A stretch of 35,156 nt of DNA from Xanthobacteraceae bacterium (GCA_019748335.1 JAIEPP010000348.1:1-35156), one strand, 5' to 3'; counted from the first letter of the stretch, positions 23,832 through 32,188 are shown. Made by a program: numbers and translations. The notes: a model not told the origin generated them from the sequence alone.

Positions 23832-24602
23832 TCATTTCAGCACGATCCACGCCGGCGCGTGGTCGCTGGCGCCGTCCTCGCCGCGCACCTTGCGATCGAC
23901 GCCGGCCTTGAGCAGACGCGGCGCCAGTGCCGGGCTCAGCAGCAAATGGTCGAGCCGCAGTCCGGCGTCGCGGGGCCAGCGATTGCGTTTGTAGTCCCAG
24001 AACGTGAACATCGGTTTTGACGGGTGCAGGGTGCGGATCGCATCGGTCCAGCCTTGTTCCACCAAAGCCTTGAAGGCGGCGCGGCTCTTCGGCTGGATCA
24101 GCGCGTCTTTGTCCCACGACTTCGTTGGATAAATATCGATCCCGGTCGGCGCGACGTTGTAGTCGCCGGCCAAAACGACGGGGAGGTCCTGCTTCAGGAG
24201 TTTGGCGGCGTGGGAGCGCAGTCGTTTGAACCAGTCGAGTTTGTAGTCGAATTTCGGACCCGGCTGCGGGTTGCCGTTCGGCAGATAGAGGCTGGTGAGG
24301 ATGACGCCATTGACGGCCGCCTCGATATAGCGGGCCTCGTGGTCGTCGCGGTTGCCGGGCAATCCGATCCGGGTCAGCACCGGCTCGGCGTTGCGCGCCA
24401 GAATGGCGACGCCGTTCCAGGTCTTCTGGCCCTGCCACACCGCGCCATAGCCGGCTTTTTCGAATGCTGCTGCCGGAAAATCGGCGTCGGTCGATTTCAG
24501 TTCCTGCAGTGCTACCGCATCCGGCTTTGCCGTGCGCAGCCAGGCCAGCAGGTTCGGCAGCCGCCGGTTGACGTTGTTGATGTTGAAGGTCGCGATCTTC
24601 AT
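23832..24602 (-). CDS. xthA: exodeoxyribonuclease III
   Basis: ExoIII is the main AP endonuclease and 3'-phosphodiesterase in base-excision repair. The 256-residue protein starts MKIATFNINNVNRRL and shows E34 (LQELK), the AGDYNVAP active-site segment and a final SDHAP. These belong to the exonuclease-endonuclease-phosphatase fold. An in-frame upstream extension to 24785 overlaps the AraC gene and does not look like an exonuclease, so ATG 24602 is chosen. The AraC-type gene ends 16 bp upstream on the same strand, which allows shared transcription. xthA otherwise is an isolated repair gene here. Confidence 0.95.
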   Translation of the reverse strand: MKIATFNINNVNRRLPNLLAWLRTAKPDAVALQELKSTDADFPAAAFEKAGYGAVWQGQKTWNGVAILARNAEPVLTRIGLPGNRDDHEARYIEAAVNGVILTSLYLPNGNPQPGPKFDYKLDWFKRLRSHAAKLLKQDLPVVLAGDYNVAPTGIDIYPTKSWDKDALIQPKSRAAFKALVEQGWTDAIRTLHPSKPMFTFWDYKRNRWPRDAGLRLDHLLLSPALAPRLLKAGVDRKVRGEDGASDHAPAWIVLK

Positions 24603-24618
24603 GCGCTGGCCAAGGTTA

Positions 24619-25578
24619 TCAGGCGATTTCTGCTTCCTGAACGTCGCCTTGCCCTTGCCCGCTGTCAGAGCGTCGAGCTGCTCGGTACCGGCCAGGCGAC
24701 AGGCCATGATGCCGATGGAATAGTTTTGAAAACGCCGCCGCTGTCTCGTAACCGACCCGGCTGGCAATCCGTGCGATGGGCTCATCGCTGGTTTCCAGCA
24801 GGAACGCCGCTTCCGCCATCCGGCGTTCGATCACATAACGGTGCATGGACTGGCCGACGAGTCTGGTAAAGCGCGCCGAAAATACCGAGCGGCCGAGCCC
24901 CACGCGGTGGCCAAGGTCGCTCAGGGTCCAGGGCCGCTCCGGGTTTTCGTGAATCAGCTTGAGCGCCGGTCCGATATGCGGGTCGGATATGGCCCCGAGC
25001 CAGCCGCCTTGTCCGGGACTGAGAGACGCGATCCAGCTTCGCAGCACCTCGACAAAGAGCACTTCCGTCAGTCGTGAAAGCGCGACGCTTTGGCCAGGAC
25101 GTTCGAGCGCGGACTCGTTGACCATGCGGCGCAGGATTGCTTCAAGCCAACCCCCGTCCGCCGTCTGCTTCAGCAGGAGCACGGGCGGAAGCAGCTCCAT
25201 CACGCTGCCAAACAGCGGCCGTGACACCGTGAAGTTGCCGCAAATCATGGTCGAGAGCGGCTTTGCCCGGCTGCCGTGACGAATGACGCCAAGACGCGGC
25301 GACGATCGATCGATATCGATAATCCGCAAAGGCTTGGCCCGGCGATCCGAATAAAACACATGCGGCTCTCCGCGTGTGATGGCGACAAAATCGCCCGCGG
25401 TCATCTGGATTTCCCGTCCCTGTCCGAGCGCGAGGGTGGCCGAGCCCTGGCTGAGATAGTGAAACAGAGCGTAGGGACGCGCCGGCAACTCGAGATGCCA
25501 GGGATGGCCGAGCTCGAAGTGAAAGAGCAGCGACCCGCCGAGACGAACGCGATCGAGCACTTGGGCGAGTATGTCCAT
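24619..25578 (-). CDS. AraC-family transcriptional regulator with cupin-type sensor domain
   Basis: The 319-residue protein has an N-terminal cupin-like domain (about 1-175, with FELGHPWHLELPARPYALFHYL) of the AraC/Cupin_6 kind and a C-terminal double helix-turn-helix (WTLSDLGHRVGLGRSVFSARFTRLVG and IARIASRVGYETAAAFSKLFHRHHGLSPGRYR). It should bind DNA and respond to a small molecule. ATG 25578 is preferred; ATG 25617 would add 13 residues and reach into the direct repeat. Two 21-bp-spaced repeats just upstream of its start (25598-25628) are a likely binding site. The divergent hydrolase genes (from 25794) are the natural targets. Confidence 0.9.
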   Translation of the reverse strand: MDILAQVLDRVRLGGSLLFHFELGHPWHLELPARPYALFHYLSQGSATLALGQGREIQMTAGDFVAITRGEPHVFYSDRRAKPLRIIDIDRSSPRLGVIRHGSRAKPLSTMICGNFTVSRPLFGSVMELLPPVLLLKQTADGGWLEAILRRMVNESALERPGQSVALSRLTEVLFVEVLRSWIASLSPGQGGWLGAISDPHIGPALKLIHENPERPWTLSDLGHRVGLGRSVFSARFTRLVGQSMHRYVIERRMAEAAFLLETSDEPIARIASRVGYETAAAFSKLFHRHHGLSPGRYRAARRSDSGQGQGDVQEAEIA

Positions 25579-25597
25579 GCCGCCGAGATTAGACCGG

Positions 25598-25628
25598 TGG
25601 ACGATTGGACACAACATCTGGACGATTG
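25598..25628. promoter_or_regulatory. two TGGACGATTG repeats, 21 bp apart (putative AraC-type operator)
   Basis: TGGACGATTG occurs at 25598-25607 and again at 25619-25628, exactly 21 bp apart, i.e. two helical turns. Direct repeats with this spacing are the classical half-site layout for AraC-family dimers. The pair sits 20-50 bp upstream of the AraC-type gene's chosen start and about 165 bp upstream of the divergent hydrolase start. An inverted partial copy (ATCGTCC) follows near 25635. Auto-regulation and activation of the divergent hydrolase are the expected roles. Confidence 0.65.
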
Positions 25629-25793
25629 ATGCCTATCGTCCGAAAGGTCCGCGGAATAGGTCATGTCGCGGCGGGCCGACGTGACGTGCGGCAACCATTT
25701 CGCCAACGGCGATGGAAGGAACCGCGACGTTGCTGGAAACGCCTGTCCATTTCCCCGGACTGTGTTCGTCCGTCATGCCAACAGGAACAATCA

Positions 25794-26564
25794 ATGCGAA
25801 ATATCCTTCTCTCAGCCGCCACCGTACTCCTGGCCGGATCGACATTGGTCGGCTCCGCGCAATCCGCCGAGCTGCCCAAGGGAGCGGCCCACAATGTCGT
25901 GCTCGTGCACGGCGCTTTCGTGGACCAGACGAGTTGGCAGCCCGTTGCCGATATTCTCACGAAGAAAGGCTACAACGTCACACTCGTGGAAAATCCGCTC
26001 ACGTCGCTCGCCGCTGACGTCGATGCCACCAAACAGGCGCTCGCGAAGCAGGACGGCAGGACCGTTCTGGTCGGCCACTCATGGGGCGGGATTGTCATCA
26101 CGCAAGCAGGGGACGATCCCAAGGTTTCGGCGCTGGTTTATGTCTCCGCGTTCGCGCCCAACGTCGGAGAGTCTCTGGCGTCGCTGTCCAAAGCCGGCCC
26201 GCCGACCGAAGGCGGCAAAGCTATTCATCCCGACGACAAGGGCAACCTCTACATCGACCCGAAGGTGTTTCCTTCCGCGGTCGCGGCTGATCTTCCCCCG
26301 GAGATCGCCGCGCACCTGGCTGCCTCGCAACTTCCGTTAAATCACGTTGCGTTCGAGGCTCCGGTCACCATTGCGGCCTGGCGCGACAAGCCGACATTCG
26401 ATGTGATCAGCACCAAGGACAAGTTGCTCGCGCCCGAGGCCCAGAAGTCGTTCGCAGCGAGGATGAAGGCGCAGATAACGGAAGTCGCCGGCAGCCACGC
26501 CTCGCTCGTCGTCCATGCGAAGCAAGTCGCTGAGGTCATCGAAAAGGCAGCGCTCGTGAAGTGA
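25794..26564 (+). CDS. secreted alpha/beta hydrolase
   Basis: The 256-residue protein has a signal peptide (MRNILLSAATVLLAGSTLVG then SAQSAE), an oxyanion HGAF (39-42), the nucleophile elbow GHSWGG (94-99, S96) and a late AGSHASLV segment that carries the catalytic histidine. It resembles periplasmic/secreted esterases of the RsbQ/EstC type. Substrate unknown. ATG 25794 follows AGGA; an in-frame upstream extension back to 25605 has no signal peptide logic and runs through the AraC regulator's upstream region. It is divergent from the AraC gene, and a 10-bp hairpin follows its stop. Confidence 0.88.
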   Translation: MRNILLSAATVLLAGSTLVGSAQSAELPKGAAHNVVLVHGAFVDQTSWQPVADILTKKGYNVTLVENPLTSLAADVDATKQALAKQDGRTVLVGHSWGGIVITQAGDDPKVSALVYVSAFAPNVGESLASLSKAGPPTEGGKAIHPDDKGNLYIDPKVFPSAVAADLPPEIAAHLAASQLPLNHVAFEAPVTIAAWRDKPTFDVISTKDKLLAPEAQKSFAARMKAQITEVAGSHASLVVHAKQVAEVIEKAALVK

Positions 26565-26571
26565 CCGTACT

Positions 26572-26597
26572 GCTCCCGGCGTTTTCGCGCCGGGAGC
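26572..26597. terminator. 10-bp hairpin after the first hydrolase gene
   Basis: GCTCCCGGCG (26572-26581) and CGCCGGGAGC (26588-26597) form a perfect 10-bp stem with the loop TTTTCG, beginning 8 bases after the stop codon. No T-run follows, so termination may be partial, which would leave the downstream hydrolase gene partly cotranscribed. Confidence 0.6.
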
Positions 26598-26673
26598 GCA
26601 CCGGCTCGCTCAGAGGAATGCAGAACGCATTTCCCCCGCTCGATTATTTCATGCCAAGCATCCGGAGGATGAC

Positions 26674-27549
26674 ATGACTCAACTCGCCATCGCCAACAAA
26701 GACATCGCCACGCTCGAGACGGCGCCGACGCATTACATCGAAGGCAACGGAATCCGCTTCGCCTATCGCCGCCTCGGCCCCGCTGCCGGAACGCCGCTGG
26801 TTCTCCTGCAGCACTTCTCGGGAAACATCGATGCGTGGGATCCCGCCGTCGTCAACGCTCTGGCGGCCGATCGCTCCGTGATCGCCTTCGACAACGCCGG
26901 GGTCGGTCGCTCGACCGGCCAAACGCCTGACAATATCGCAGCGATGGCGCGAGACGCCGTCGCCTTCATCAAGCTGCTCGGCCTTTCCCGCGTCGACCTG
27001 CTGGGCTTTTCTCTCGGCGGCTGCGTCGCCCAGCAGATCGCCGCCGAGCACGAACGGCTGGTCCGCAAGCTCATCCTCGTCGGCACCGCGCCGAAAGGCG
27101 GAGAGGAACACCTGCTGGCGGTTCTGCAACAGGCGTTTTCCCAAACCGATGCGCCGGACCCCCGTCTGCCGCTGTTCTTCACGAATTCGGCCGCCAGCCA
27201 GTCGTCCGGCCTGGCGTTCCTGATGCGGGCGAAGGTGCGTAAGGACGACCGGGACACCGATAATGGCAGCGCGGTTACCGATCCGCAGGCCAAGGCGCTG
27301 ATCACCTGGTGCGCCACACCTGATCCCGGGCACGCCATGCTGCGCGCCATCCGCCAGCCCGCTCTCGTGGTCAGCGGCAGCCACGACACCATGCTGCCCG
27401 CGAACAACGCCTACGAAATGTCTAGGGAACTGCGCAACGCCCAGCTGGTGCTCTATCCCGACTCGGGGCACGGCGCCCTGTTTCAGCACCACGAGATGTT
27501 CGTCAGCCACGTCCGGACCTTCCTGGACGCACAGCCCGCGGCGGCATGA
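26674..27549 (+). CDS. cytoplasmic alpha/beta hydrolase
   Basis: The 291-residue protein has no signal peptide. It shows the LLQHFSG oxyanion region (44-50), the nucleophile elbow GFSLGG (111-116, S113), an acidic SGSHDTMLP and the catalytic histidine in DSGHGALFQ. The sequence is typical of single-domain alpha/beta hydrolases of the haloperoxidase/esterase type. ATG 26674 follows GGAGGA. It lies 109 bp after the secreted hydrolase and overlaps no neighbour. Together the two hydrolases suggest stepwise breakdown of an ester or lactone, but the substrate is unknown. Confidence 0.9.
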   Translation: MTQLAIANKDIATLETAPTHYIEGNGIRFAYRRLGPAAGTPLVLLQHFSGNIDAWDPAVVNALAADRSVIAFDNAGVGRSTGQTPDNIAAMARDAVAFIKLLGLSRVDLLGFSLGGCVAQQIAAEHERLVRKLILVGTAPKGGEEHLLAVLQQAFSQTDAPDPRLPLFFTNSAASQSSGLAFLMRAKVRKDDRDTDNGSAVTDPQAKALITWCATPDPGHAMLRAIRQPALVVSGSHDTMLPANNAYEMSRELRNAQLVLYPDSGHGALFQHHEMFVSHVRTFLDAQPAAA

Positions 27550-27611
27550 CACCCGGCGCGTTCCGACGGGATCAGGCGCACTTATCCATGAGAGTTGTTA
27601 CGGAGAATAAA

Positions 27612-28106
27612 ATGACAATCGCTAAAGTCGAGGTGGAGCGTTTCAGCCTCACGAGTTCAAAACCATTCGACGCTGTTGTGGCCGCGCTCAAGTCCGCGGT
27701 CGGGCAACCCGACATGGTCGAATTTTTCAAGGAGACGAGGGCGACAAATTCCTTCCCGGATTTGGAGCGCGTTGTGCAAAGTGGCCTCGGCCGAACCGGC
27801 TTTATGCTCTTCGCCGAATTCGACCTGGGCGACATTCTGCGTCGCGAATCCGGATCCAAAACGCCCAAGATCGTACGGCTTGTGATTGGCAATCCACTCA
27901 TCATGAAGGAAATGGTCAAGCATGTGCCCGATGCTGGATCTTACGCCCCAGTCACAGTGCTCGTCGATGGGCGTCCCGATGGCGTGCACGTCTCTTATGA
28001 TAGAATGGAGAGTTATCTGATGCGTTATGGCAGCTCGGAAGCTCTTGCCGTCGCCAAAAATCTCGACGCGAAAATCACGACCTTGCTGAGCGAATGTGCA
28101 AGCTGA
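27612..28106 (+). CDS. DUF302-family protein
   Basis: The 164-residue product belongs by appearance to the DUF302 fold: an alpha/beta domain with SSKPFDAVVAALKSAVGQPD at the start, then GFMLFAEFDLGDILRRESGSKTPKIVRLVIGNPLIMKEMVKHVPDAG and VTVLVDGRPDGVHVSYDRMESYL. The function of the family is unknown. ATG 27612 follows GGAGA; an in-frame start at 27546 lacks a ribosome site. Its GC content is low for this window (hand-counted 60-base lines at 27721, 27841 and 27901 gave about 48-53%), a sign of transfer. It follows the second hydrolase by 62 bp. Confidence 0.8.
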   Translation: MTIAKVEVERFSLTSSKPFDAVVAALKSAVGQPDMVEFFKETRATNSFPDLERVVQSGLGRTGFMLFAEFDLGDILRRESGSKTPKIVRLVIGNPLIMKEMVKHVPDAGSYAPVTVLVDGRPDGVHVSYDRMESYLMRYGSSEALAVAKNLDAKITTLLSECAS

Positions 28107-28202
28107 ACGTCCTGATGACGTCTTCGTGGATAGTTTATACCAATCACGCAACGCGACGGACGTTGTCATGACGCGAGCCGGACGTTGGAAGGAAATTCCT
28201 GC

Positions 28203-28730
28203 ATGTACAAGACGCTTCTTGTTGCACTCACTGCTTCGGCTGTTTCCATCGGGGCCCTCACGGCTGCAACCACCGTCAGGAAAGAGCCGCTGGATGCTGC
28301 GACCCTCAACACGATCAAATCGCAGTTCGGCAGGCTGATGGAATTAGCCAACAAGCACGATTTCAAGGCTCTGCATGGGATGTTCTGGCAATCGCCCTCG
28401 ACCCTGTTGGTGGCGAAGAGCGCGATCCCGTCCGAGGGGAGCTGGGCCGGCTTTTGGGGCAACGAGGCGGTCGATCAAAAGCTGCATGATATCGGCAGCT
28501 CCGGTCCGGTCGTGCTCGATCCGGATTATTCGAAGCTCAGGGTTGTCGGCCTGACGCGCGACGTCGCCGAGTCCTACGTGCCGATGAACATCACGGTCTC
28601 TTATGCGGGGCAGGATGGAACAGCCAGGCCGTTTCTGATGATCATCAATTGGCTTCGCGTCGGGAAGGACTGGCGGATCGCTTCCGAAATCATTCTGCCG
28701 GTGCCGCCCGTACCCGCCGCGAAGGGCTAG
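28203..28730 (+). CDS. secreted NTF2-like (SnoaL/DUF4440-type) protein
   Basis: The 175-residue protein has a signal peptide (MYKTLLVALTASAVSIGALT) and then a small alpha+beta cone: LNTIKSQFGRLMELANKHDFKALHGMF, SPSTLLVAKSAIPSEGSWAGFWGNEAVDQKL and the beta strands through SYVPMNITVSYAG and FLMIINWLRVGKDWRIASEIILP. This order fits the NTF2-like fold used by SnoaL-type enzymes and many secreted proteins of unknown role. ATG 28203 (AAGGAAA upstream) is preferred to a TTG at 28185. It is the last plus-strand gene after the hydrolases and DUF302 gene. Confidence 0.72.
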   Translation: MYKTLLVALTASAVSIGALTAATTVRKEPLDAATLNTIKSQFGRLMELANKHDFKALHGMFWQSPSTLLVAKSAIPSEGSWAGFWGNEAVDQKLHDIGSSGPVVLDPDYSKLRVVGLTRDVAESYVPMNITVSYAGQDGTARPFLMIINWLRVGKDWRIASEIILPVPPVPAAKG

Positions 28731-28867
28731 CTAGGCGCGAGGCCTCGCTGTTCGGCACCGACGCCTCGCATTCTTTCGTGCTGAACGAAACATCCGGGAC
28801 TGTCTTCACTCAGCCGACTGACGAACCACATGCCTGCTGACGCGCCAACCGATAGTGTAGAGCAGGC

Positions 28868-29104
28868 TCAGTGAGACGGTCGCGACTGAATGAACCGTTG
28901 CATCATCATCGGCGCGATGTACCACGACAACGGCAACGAAATGGCGAAGCTGCTCACGACGATGGCCGGTATCCAGAAAAATCCGTGCTGAGCCAGCGCC
29001 GGCGTCGTCAGGACCGTGACTAGGCCGACCCCGAAAACAACTGCATTGACCATCGCGAAAATCAACGCGGAGACGCGCAGGCGTGCTTGGTTATTGCTGG
29101 TCAT
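28868..29104 (-). CDS. 78-aa two-helix membrane protein (DUF2798-like)
   Basis: The product has two transmembrane helices (about 9-33 and 43-66) with a short loop TPALAQHGFFW and a basic end (FIQSRPSH). The layout (ALIFAMVNAVVFGVGLV … ISLPLSWYIAPMMMQRF) resembles DUF2798 proteins, whose function is unknown. ATG 29104 follows AGGAG by about 7 bases, which supports it as a true gene. It converges on the NTF2-like gene and has no operon partner. Confidence 0.72.
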   Translation of the reverse strand: MTSNNQARLRVSALIFAMVNAVVFGVGLVTVLTTPALAQHGFFWIPAIVVSSFAISLPLSWYIAPMMMQRFIQSRPSH

Positions 29105-29279
29105 TGTCGGCTCCTTTTTGACCCTTCATTCGAGACCAACGTTCTCGAACATCAAGGAGTTCCAACACAAGGTGCGCCTATCCAACGGCGAGTCTAAACC
29201 CGGCAGGGTGCGTATAAGACTCGACAATCGATAGTCGTGCTCGTTTCGCAGGCGCCGAGCTTTATCTCCTGCGCAATGC

Positions 29280-30524
29280 CTAGTTCGATGGCGCGGCAGG
29301 ATCTGCCGCTGCAGGCACCGGAGCAGAAGCCTCCTTTGCCGGTGCGTCGCCGCCCTTGTAGATCCGCGCATAGCGCTTGCCGAGTGAGGTCAGCACCTCG
29401 TAGCCGATGGTGCCGAAGTGGTGGGCGAGTTCGTCGACCGTGATGCCTTCGCCGATCAGGGTTGCCATGTGGCCGCGCCGTACCGCGTTTCTCTCGAGGT
29501 CGGTGACATCGACCGCGATCAGGTCCATCGACACTCGGCCTGCGATCGGGCAGCGTTTGCCGGCGACCACGACCTCGGCGCCGCGGGTGCCGTCATTGGC
29601 GCTGGCCGCGCGGAAATAGCCGTCGGCATAGCCTGCCGACACGATCGCGATCCGGGTCGGCCGCCGCGCGGTCCAGGTGCCGCCATAGCCGACGGTCTCG
29701 CCACGTTCGACATTGCGGATCTGGACGATGCGCGCCTTCAGGTCGACGACCGGCTGCATCGGATTGTCGGATTCCGGGGTCGGGTTGATGCCGTAAAGTG
29801 CCGCTCCCGGCCGCATCAGGTCGAACTGGAACTGGGCGCCGAGGAACACGCCGGAGGAATTCGACAGCGATGCCGGCACGCCCGAGAACAGGCTCGCGAT
29901 CTCGCGGAAGGCCGTCAGTTGCCGGGCATTGGCGGGGTTGTTGAGCAGTTCGGCGGAAGCAAGGTGGCTCATGACCAGCGTAATGCCGTGATCGCCGGCG
30001 TTGATGCGCGGGATGATACCCTGAGCTTCGGCTACCGTGAGGCCGAGCCGGTTCATGCCGGTGTCGATGTGAATGGCGGCACCGCCCGACCAGCCGGAGC
30101 GGCGGCAGAACACATCCCATTCGGCGAGTTCGTTGAGGTCGCCGATCACGGGCTTGCAGTCGATCGCGGCGTAGGTGTCGCCGGTGTTCTGAAAGAAGCC
30201 GTCGAGCGTGTAGATGGTTGCCGCCGGCACCGCTGATCGAACCACGCGGGCTTCACCGAGGGTGGCGACGAAAAACGTCTTGCAGCCGGCATTGGCCAGC
30301 GCCCGGGCCACCTGTTCGGCGCCGCAGCCATAGGCGTCCGCCTTGACCACGCCGGCGCATTCGGCCGGTACCGACGTCTTCTCGAGCTTGCGCCAGTTGG
30401 CGACGATGGCGTCGAGATCGACCGTCAGCACGCCGGTTGCCGCCGCAAGGGCGGCGGCCTGGTTCGCCTCGGGCGAGAGCAGAGTGCTGGGCGGGATCGA
30501 TTTCGGATCAGAGGCGATGTTCAT
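29280..30524 (-). CDS. alr: alanine racemase
   Basis: Alr is a PLP enzyme that makes D-alanine for peptidoglycan. The 414-residue protein (from ATG 30524) carries the PLP lysine in VVKADAYGCG (K61) and the second catalytic tyrosine segment SAGYADGYFR. Its C-terminal domain contains RVSMDLIAVDVTD and the ending is a low-complexity tail (PAKEASAPVPAAADPAAPSN). A GTG at 30545 is an alternative start that adds seven residues. It follows dnaB by about 50 bp on the same strand, a common alphaproteobacterial order; radA, its usual next neighbour, is displaced. Confidence 0.95.
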   Translation of the reverse strand: MNIASDPKSIPPSTLLSPEANQAAALAAATGVLTVDLDAIVANWRKLEKTSVPAECAGVVKADAYGCGAEQVARALANAGCKTFFVATLGEARVVRSAVPAATIYTLDGFFQNTGDTYAAIDCKPVIGDLNELAEWDVFCRRSGWSGGAAIHIDTGMNRLGLTVAEAQGIIPRINAGDHGITLVMSHLASAELLNNPANARQLTAFREIASLFSGVPASLSNSSGVFLGAQFQFDLMRPGAALYGINPTPESDNPMQPVVDLKARIVQIRNVERGETVGYGGTWTARRPTRIAIVSAGYADGYFRAASANDGTRGAEVVVAGKRCPIAGRVSMDLIAVDVTDLERNAVRRGHMATLIGEGITVDELAHHFGTIGYEVLTSLGKRYARIYKGGDAPAKEASAPVPAAADPAAPSN

Positions 30525-30573
30525 GCCGCATTTTACGCGGGCCACCGCGGCGGTTCAACCGCGTAAAGCCGCC

Positions 30574-32079
30574 TCAATAGAGGTTGCGGTCCGGCATATT
30601 GCCGTCATGCGCGAGGTCGCTGAACCGCGTGAACTGGCCCTCGAACTGCACTTCCACCGTGCCGGTGGGGCCGTGGCGCTGCTTGCCGATGATGATTTCG
30701 GCCTTGCCGTGCACCAGCGACATGTCGAGCTGCCATTTTTCGTATTCGGGGGTCCCGATCCGGGGCTCCTTGTTGGCGAGGTAGTATTCCTCGCGATACA
30801 CGAAGATGACGACGTCGGCGTCCTGCTCGATCGAGCCGGATTCACGCAAGTCGGCCAGTTGCGGGCGCTTGTCGTCGCGGTTTTCGACCTGACGCGAGAG
30901 CTGCGACAGCGCGATGATCGGGACGTTCAGCTCCTTGGCCAGCGCCTTGAGGTTGGTGGTGATCTCGGTGACTTCCTGCACGCGGTTGTCGTTGCCGCGC
31001 TTGCCCGATCCCGACAGCAGCTGAATGTAGTCGATCACGATCATGTCGAGACCCTTCTGCCGTTTCAGCCGGCGCGCCCGCGCGGTCAGCTGGGAGATCG
31101 ACAGGCCGCCGGTTTCGTCGACATAGAGCGGCAGCGATTGCAGCTCGATCGAGTAGTCGCGGATCTTCTCGAAGTCGGTTTCGGTGATGCCGCCGCGACG
31201 GATCGAACTCGAGGCGATGCTGGTCTGCTCGGCCAGAATACGCGTGGCGAGCTGTTCGGCCGACATTTCGCAGGAGAAGAACCCGACGATGCCGCCGTTG
31301 ACGGATTTCATGGTGCCGTCGGGCTGCACCTCGGCGCGGTGCGCCTTGGCGATGTTGTAGGCGATGTTGGTGGCGAGCGCGGTCTTGCCCATGCCGGGGC
31401 GACCCGCCACGATGATCAAGTCGGAGGCCTGCAGGCCGCCCATCTTGGTGTCGAGGTCGCGCAGGCCGGTGGCGATGCCTGACAGTTTACCGTCGCGCTG
31501 GAATGCCTTGGCGGCCATGTCGACGGCCACCGTGAGCGCCTGCGAAAAGCGCTGGAAGCCGCCGTCGTAACGGCCGGATTCCGCCAGTTCGTAAAGCTGG
31601 CGCTCGGCATCCTCGATCTGCGCGCGCGGCGCGAAATCCACCGGCGCGTCGAAGGCGACATTGACCATGTCCTCGCCGATCCGGATCAGATCGCGGCGCA
31701 GCGCCATGTCGTAGATGGTCCGGCCGTAGTCCTGGGCGTTGATGATCGTCGTCGCCTCGGCCGCGACGCGGGCGAGGTACTGGCCCACCGTCATGCCACC
31801 GATGTCGGTTTCGGCCGGCAGGAAGGTCTTGAGCGTGACCGGGGTGGCGACCTTGCCCATCCGGATCAGGCTGCCGGCGGTCTCGTAAATGGTCTGATGG
31901 ATCGGTTCGAAGAAGTGTTTCGGTTCCAGGAAGTCCGACACCCGGTAGAAGGCGTCGTTATTCACCAGGATCGCGCCCAGCAGGCTCTGTTCCGCTTCGA
32001 TATTGTGCGGTGCGCTCCGATAGGTCGGAGTTCCCGCGTCGGGAGCGAGCTTGAGAACGTTCGAATCAGTCAGGGCCAT
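30574..32079 (-). CDS. dnaB: replicative DNA helicase DnaB
   Basis: DnaB is the hexameric helicase that opens DNA at the replication fork. The 501-residue protein shows the N-terminal helical domain (about 23-125), the linker and the RecA-like C-terminal domain with Walker A AGRPGMGKT (225-233), the DMIVIDYIQLL Walker B region and a SQLSRQVENRDDKRP segment. No intein is present. ATG 32079 has no strong ribosome site. The upstream 300 bp contain a palindrome and a hairpin (listed separately). dnaB-alr form a housekeeping pair. Confidence 0.98.
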   Translation of the reverse strand: MALTDSNVLKLAPDAGTPTYRSAPHNIEAEQSLLGAILVNNDAFYRVSDFLEPKHFFEPIHQTIYETAGSLIRMGKVATPVTLKTFLPAETDIGGMTVGQYLARVAAEATTIINAQDYGRTIYDMALRRDLIRIGEDMVNVAFDAPVDFAPRAQIEDAERQLYELAESGRYDGGFQRFSQALTVAVDMAAKAFQRDGKLSGIATGLRDLDTKMGGLQASDLIIVAGRPGMGKTALATNIAYNIAKAHRAEVQPDGTMKSVNGGIVGFFSCEMSAEQLATRILAEQTSIASSSIRRGGITETDFEKIRDYSIELQSLPLYVDETGGLSISQLTARARRLKRQKGLDMIVIDYIQLLSGSGKRGNDNRVQEVTEITTNLKALAKELNVPIIALSQLSRQVENRDDKRPQLADLRESGSIEQDADVVIFVYREEYYLANKEPRIGTPEYEKWQLDMSLVHGKAEIIIGKQRHGPTGTVEVQFEGQFTRFSDLAHDGNMPDRNLY

Positions 32080-32121
32080 AGCTTGTGATGTTCTTCGGAT
32101 TTCTGGCTTTGTTACGATCCC

Positions 32122-32154
32122 CAGAGGAGGGGCGGCGATAAAGCGCCCCCTCTG
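32122..32154. promoter_or_regulatory. GC-rich hairpin in the dnaB leader
   Basis: CAGAGG (32122-32127) pairs with CCTCTG (32149-32154), and GGGCG (32130-32134) with CGCCC (32144-32148), with a two-base bulge and a 9-base loop. It lies 43-75 bases upstream of the dnaB start. No T-run follows on the minus strand, so it is either a leader structure or a terminator of unusual kind for an upstream transcript. Confidence 0.5.
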
Positions 32155-32188
32155 TGGAATCCGAAAGTCCGGTTAAGCCTTATGCCCG

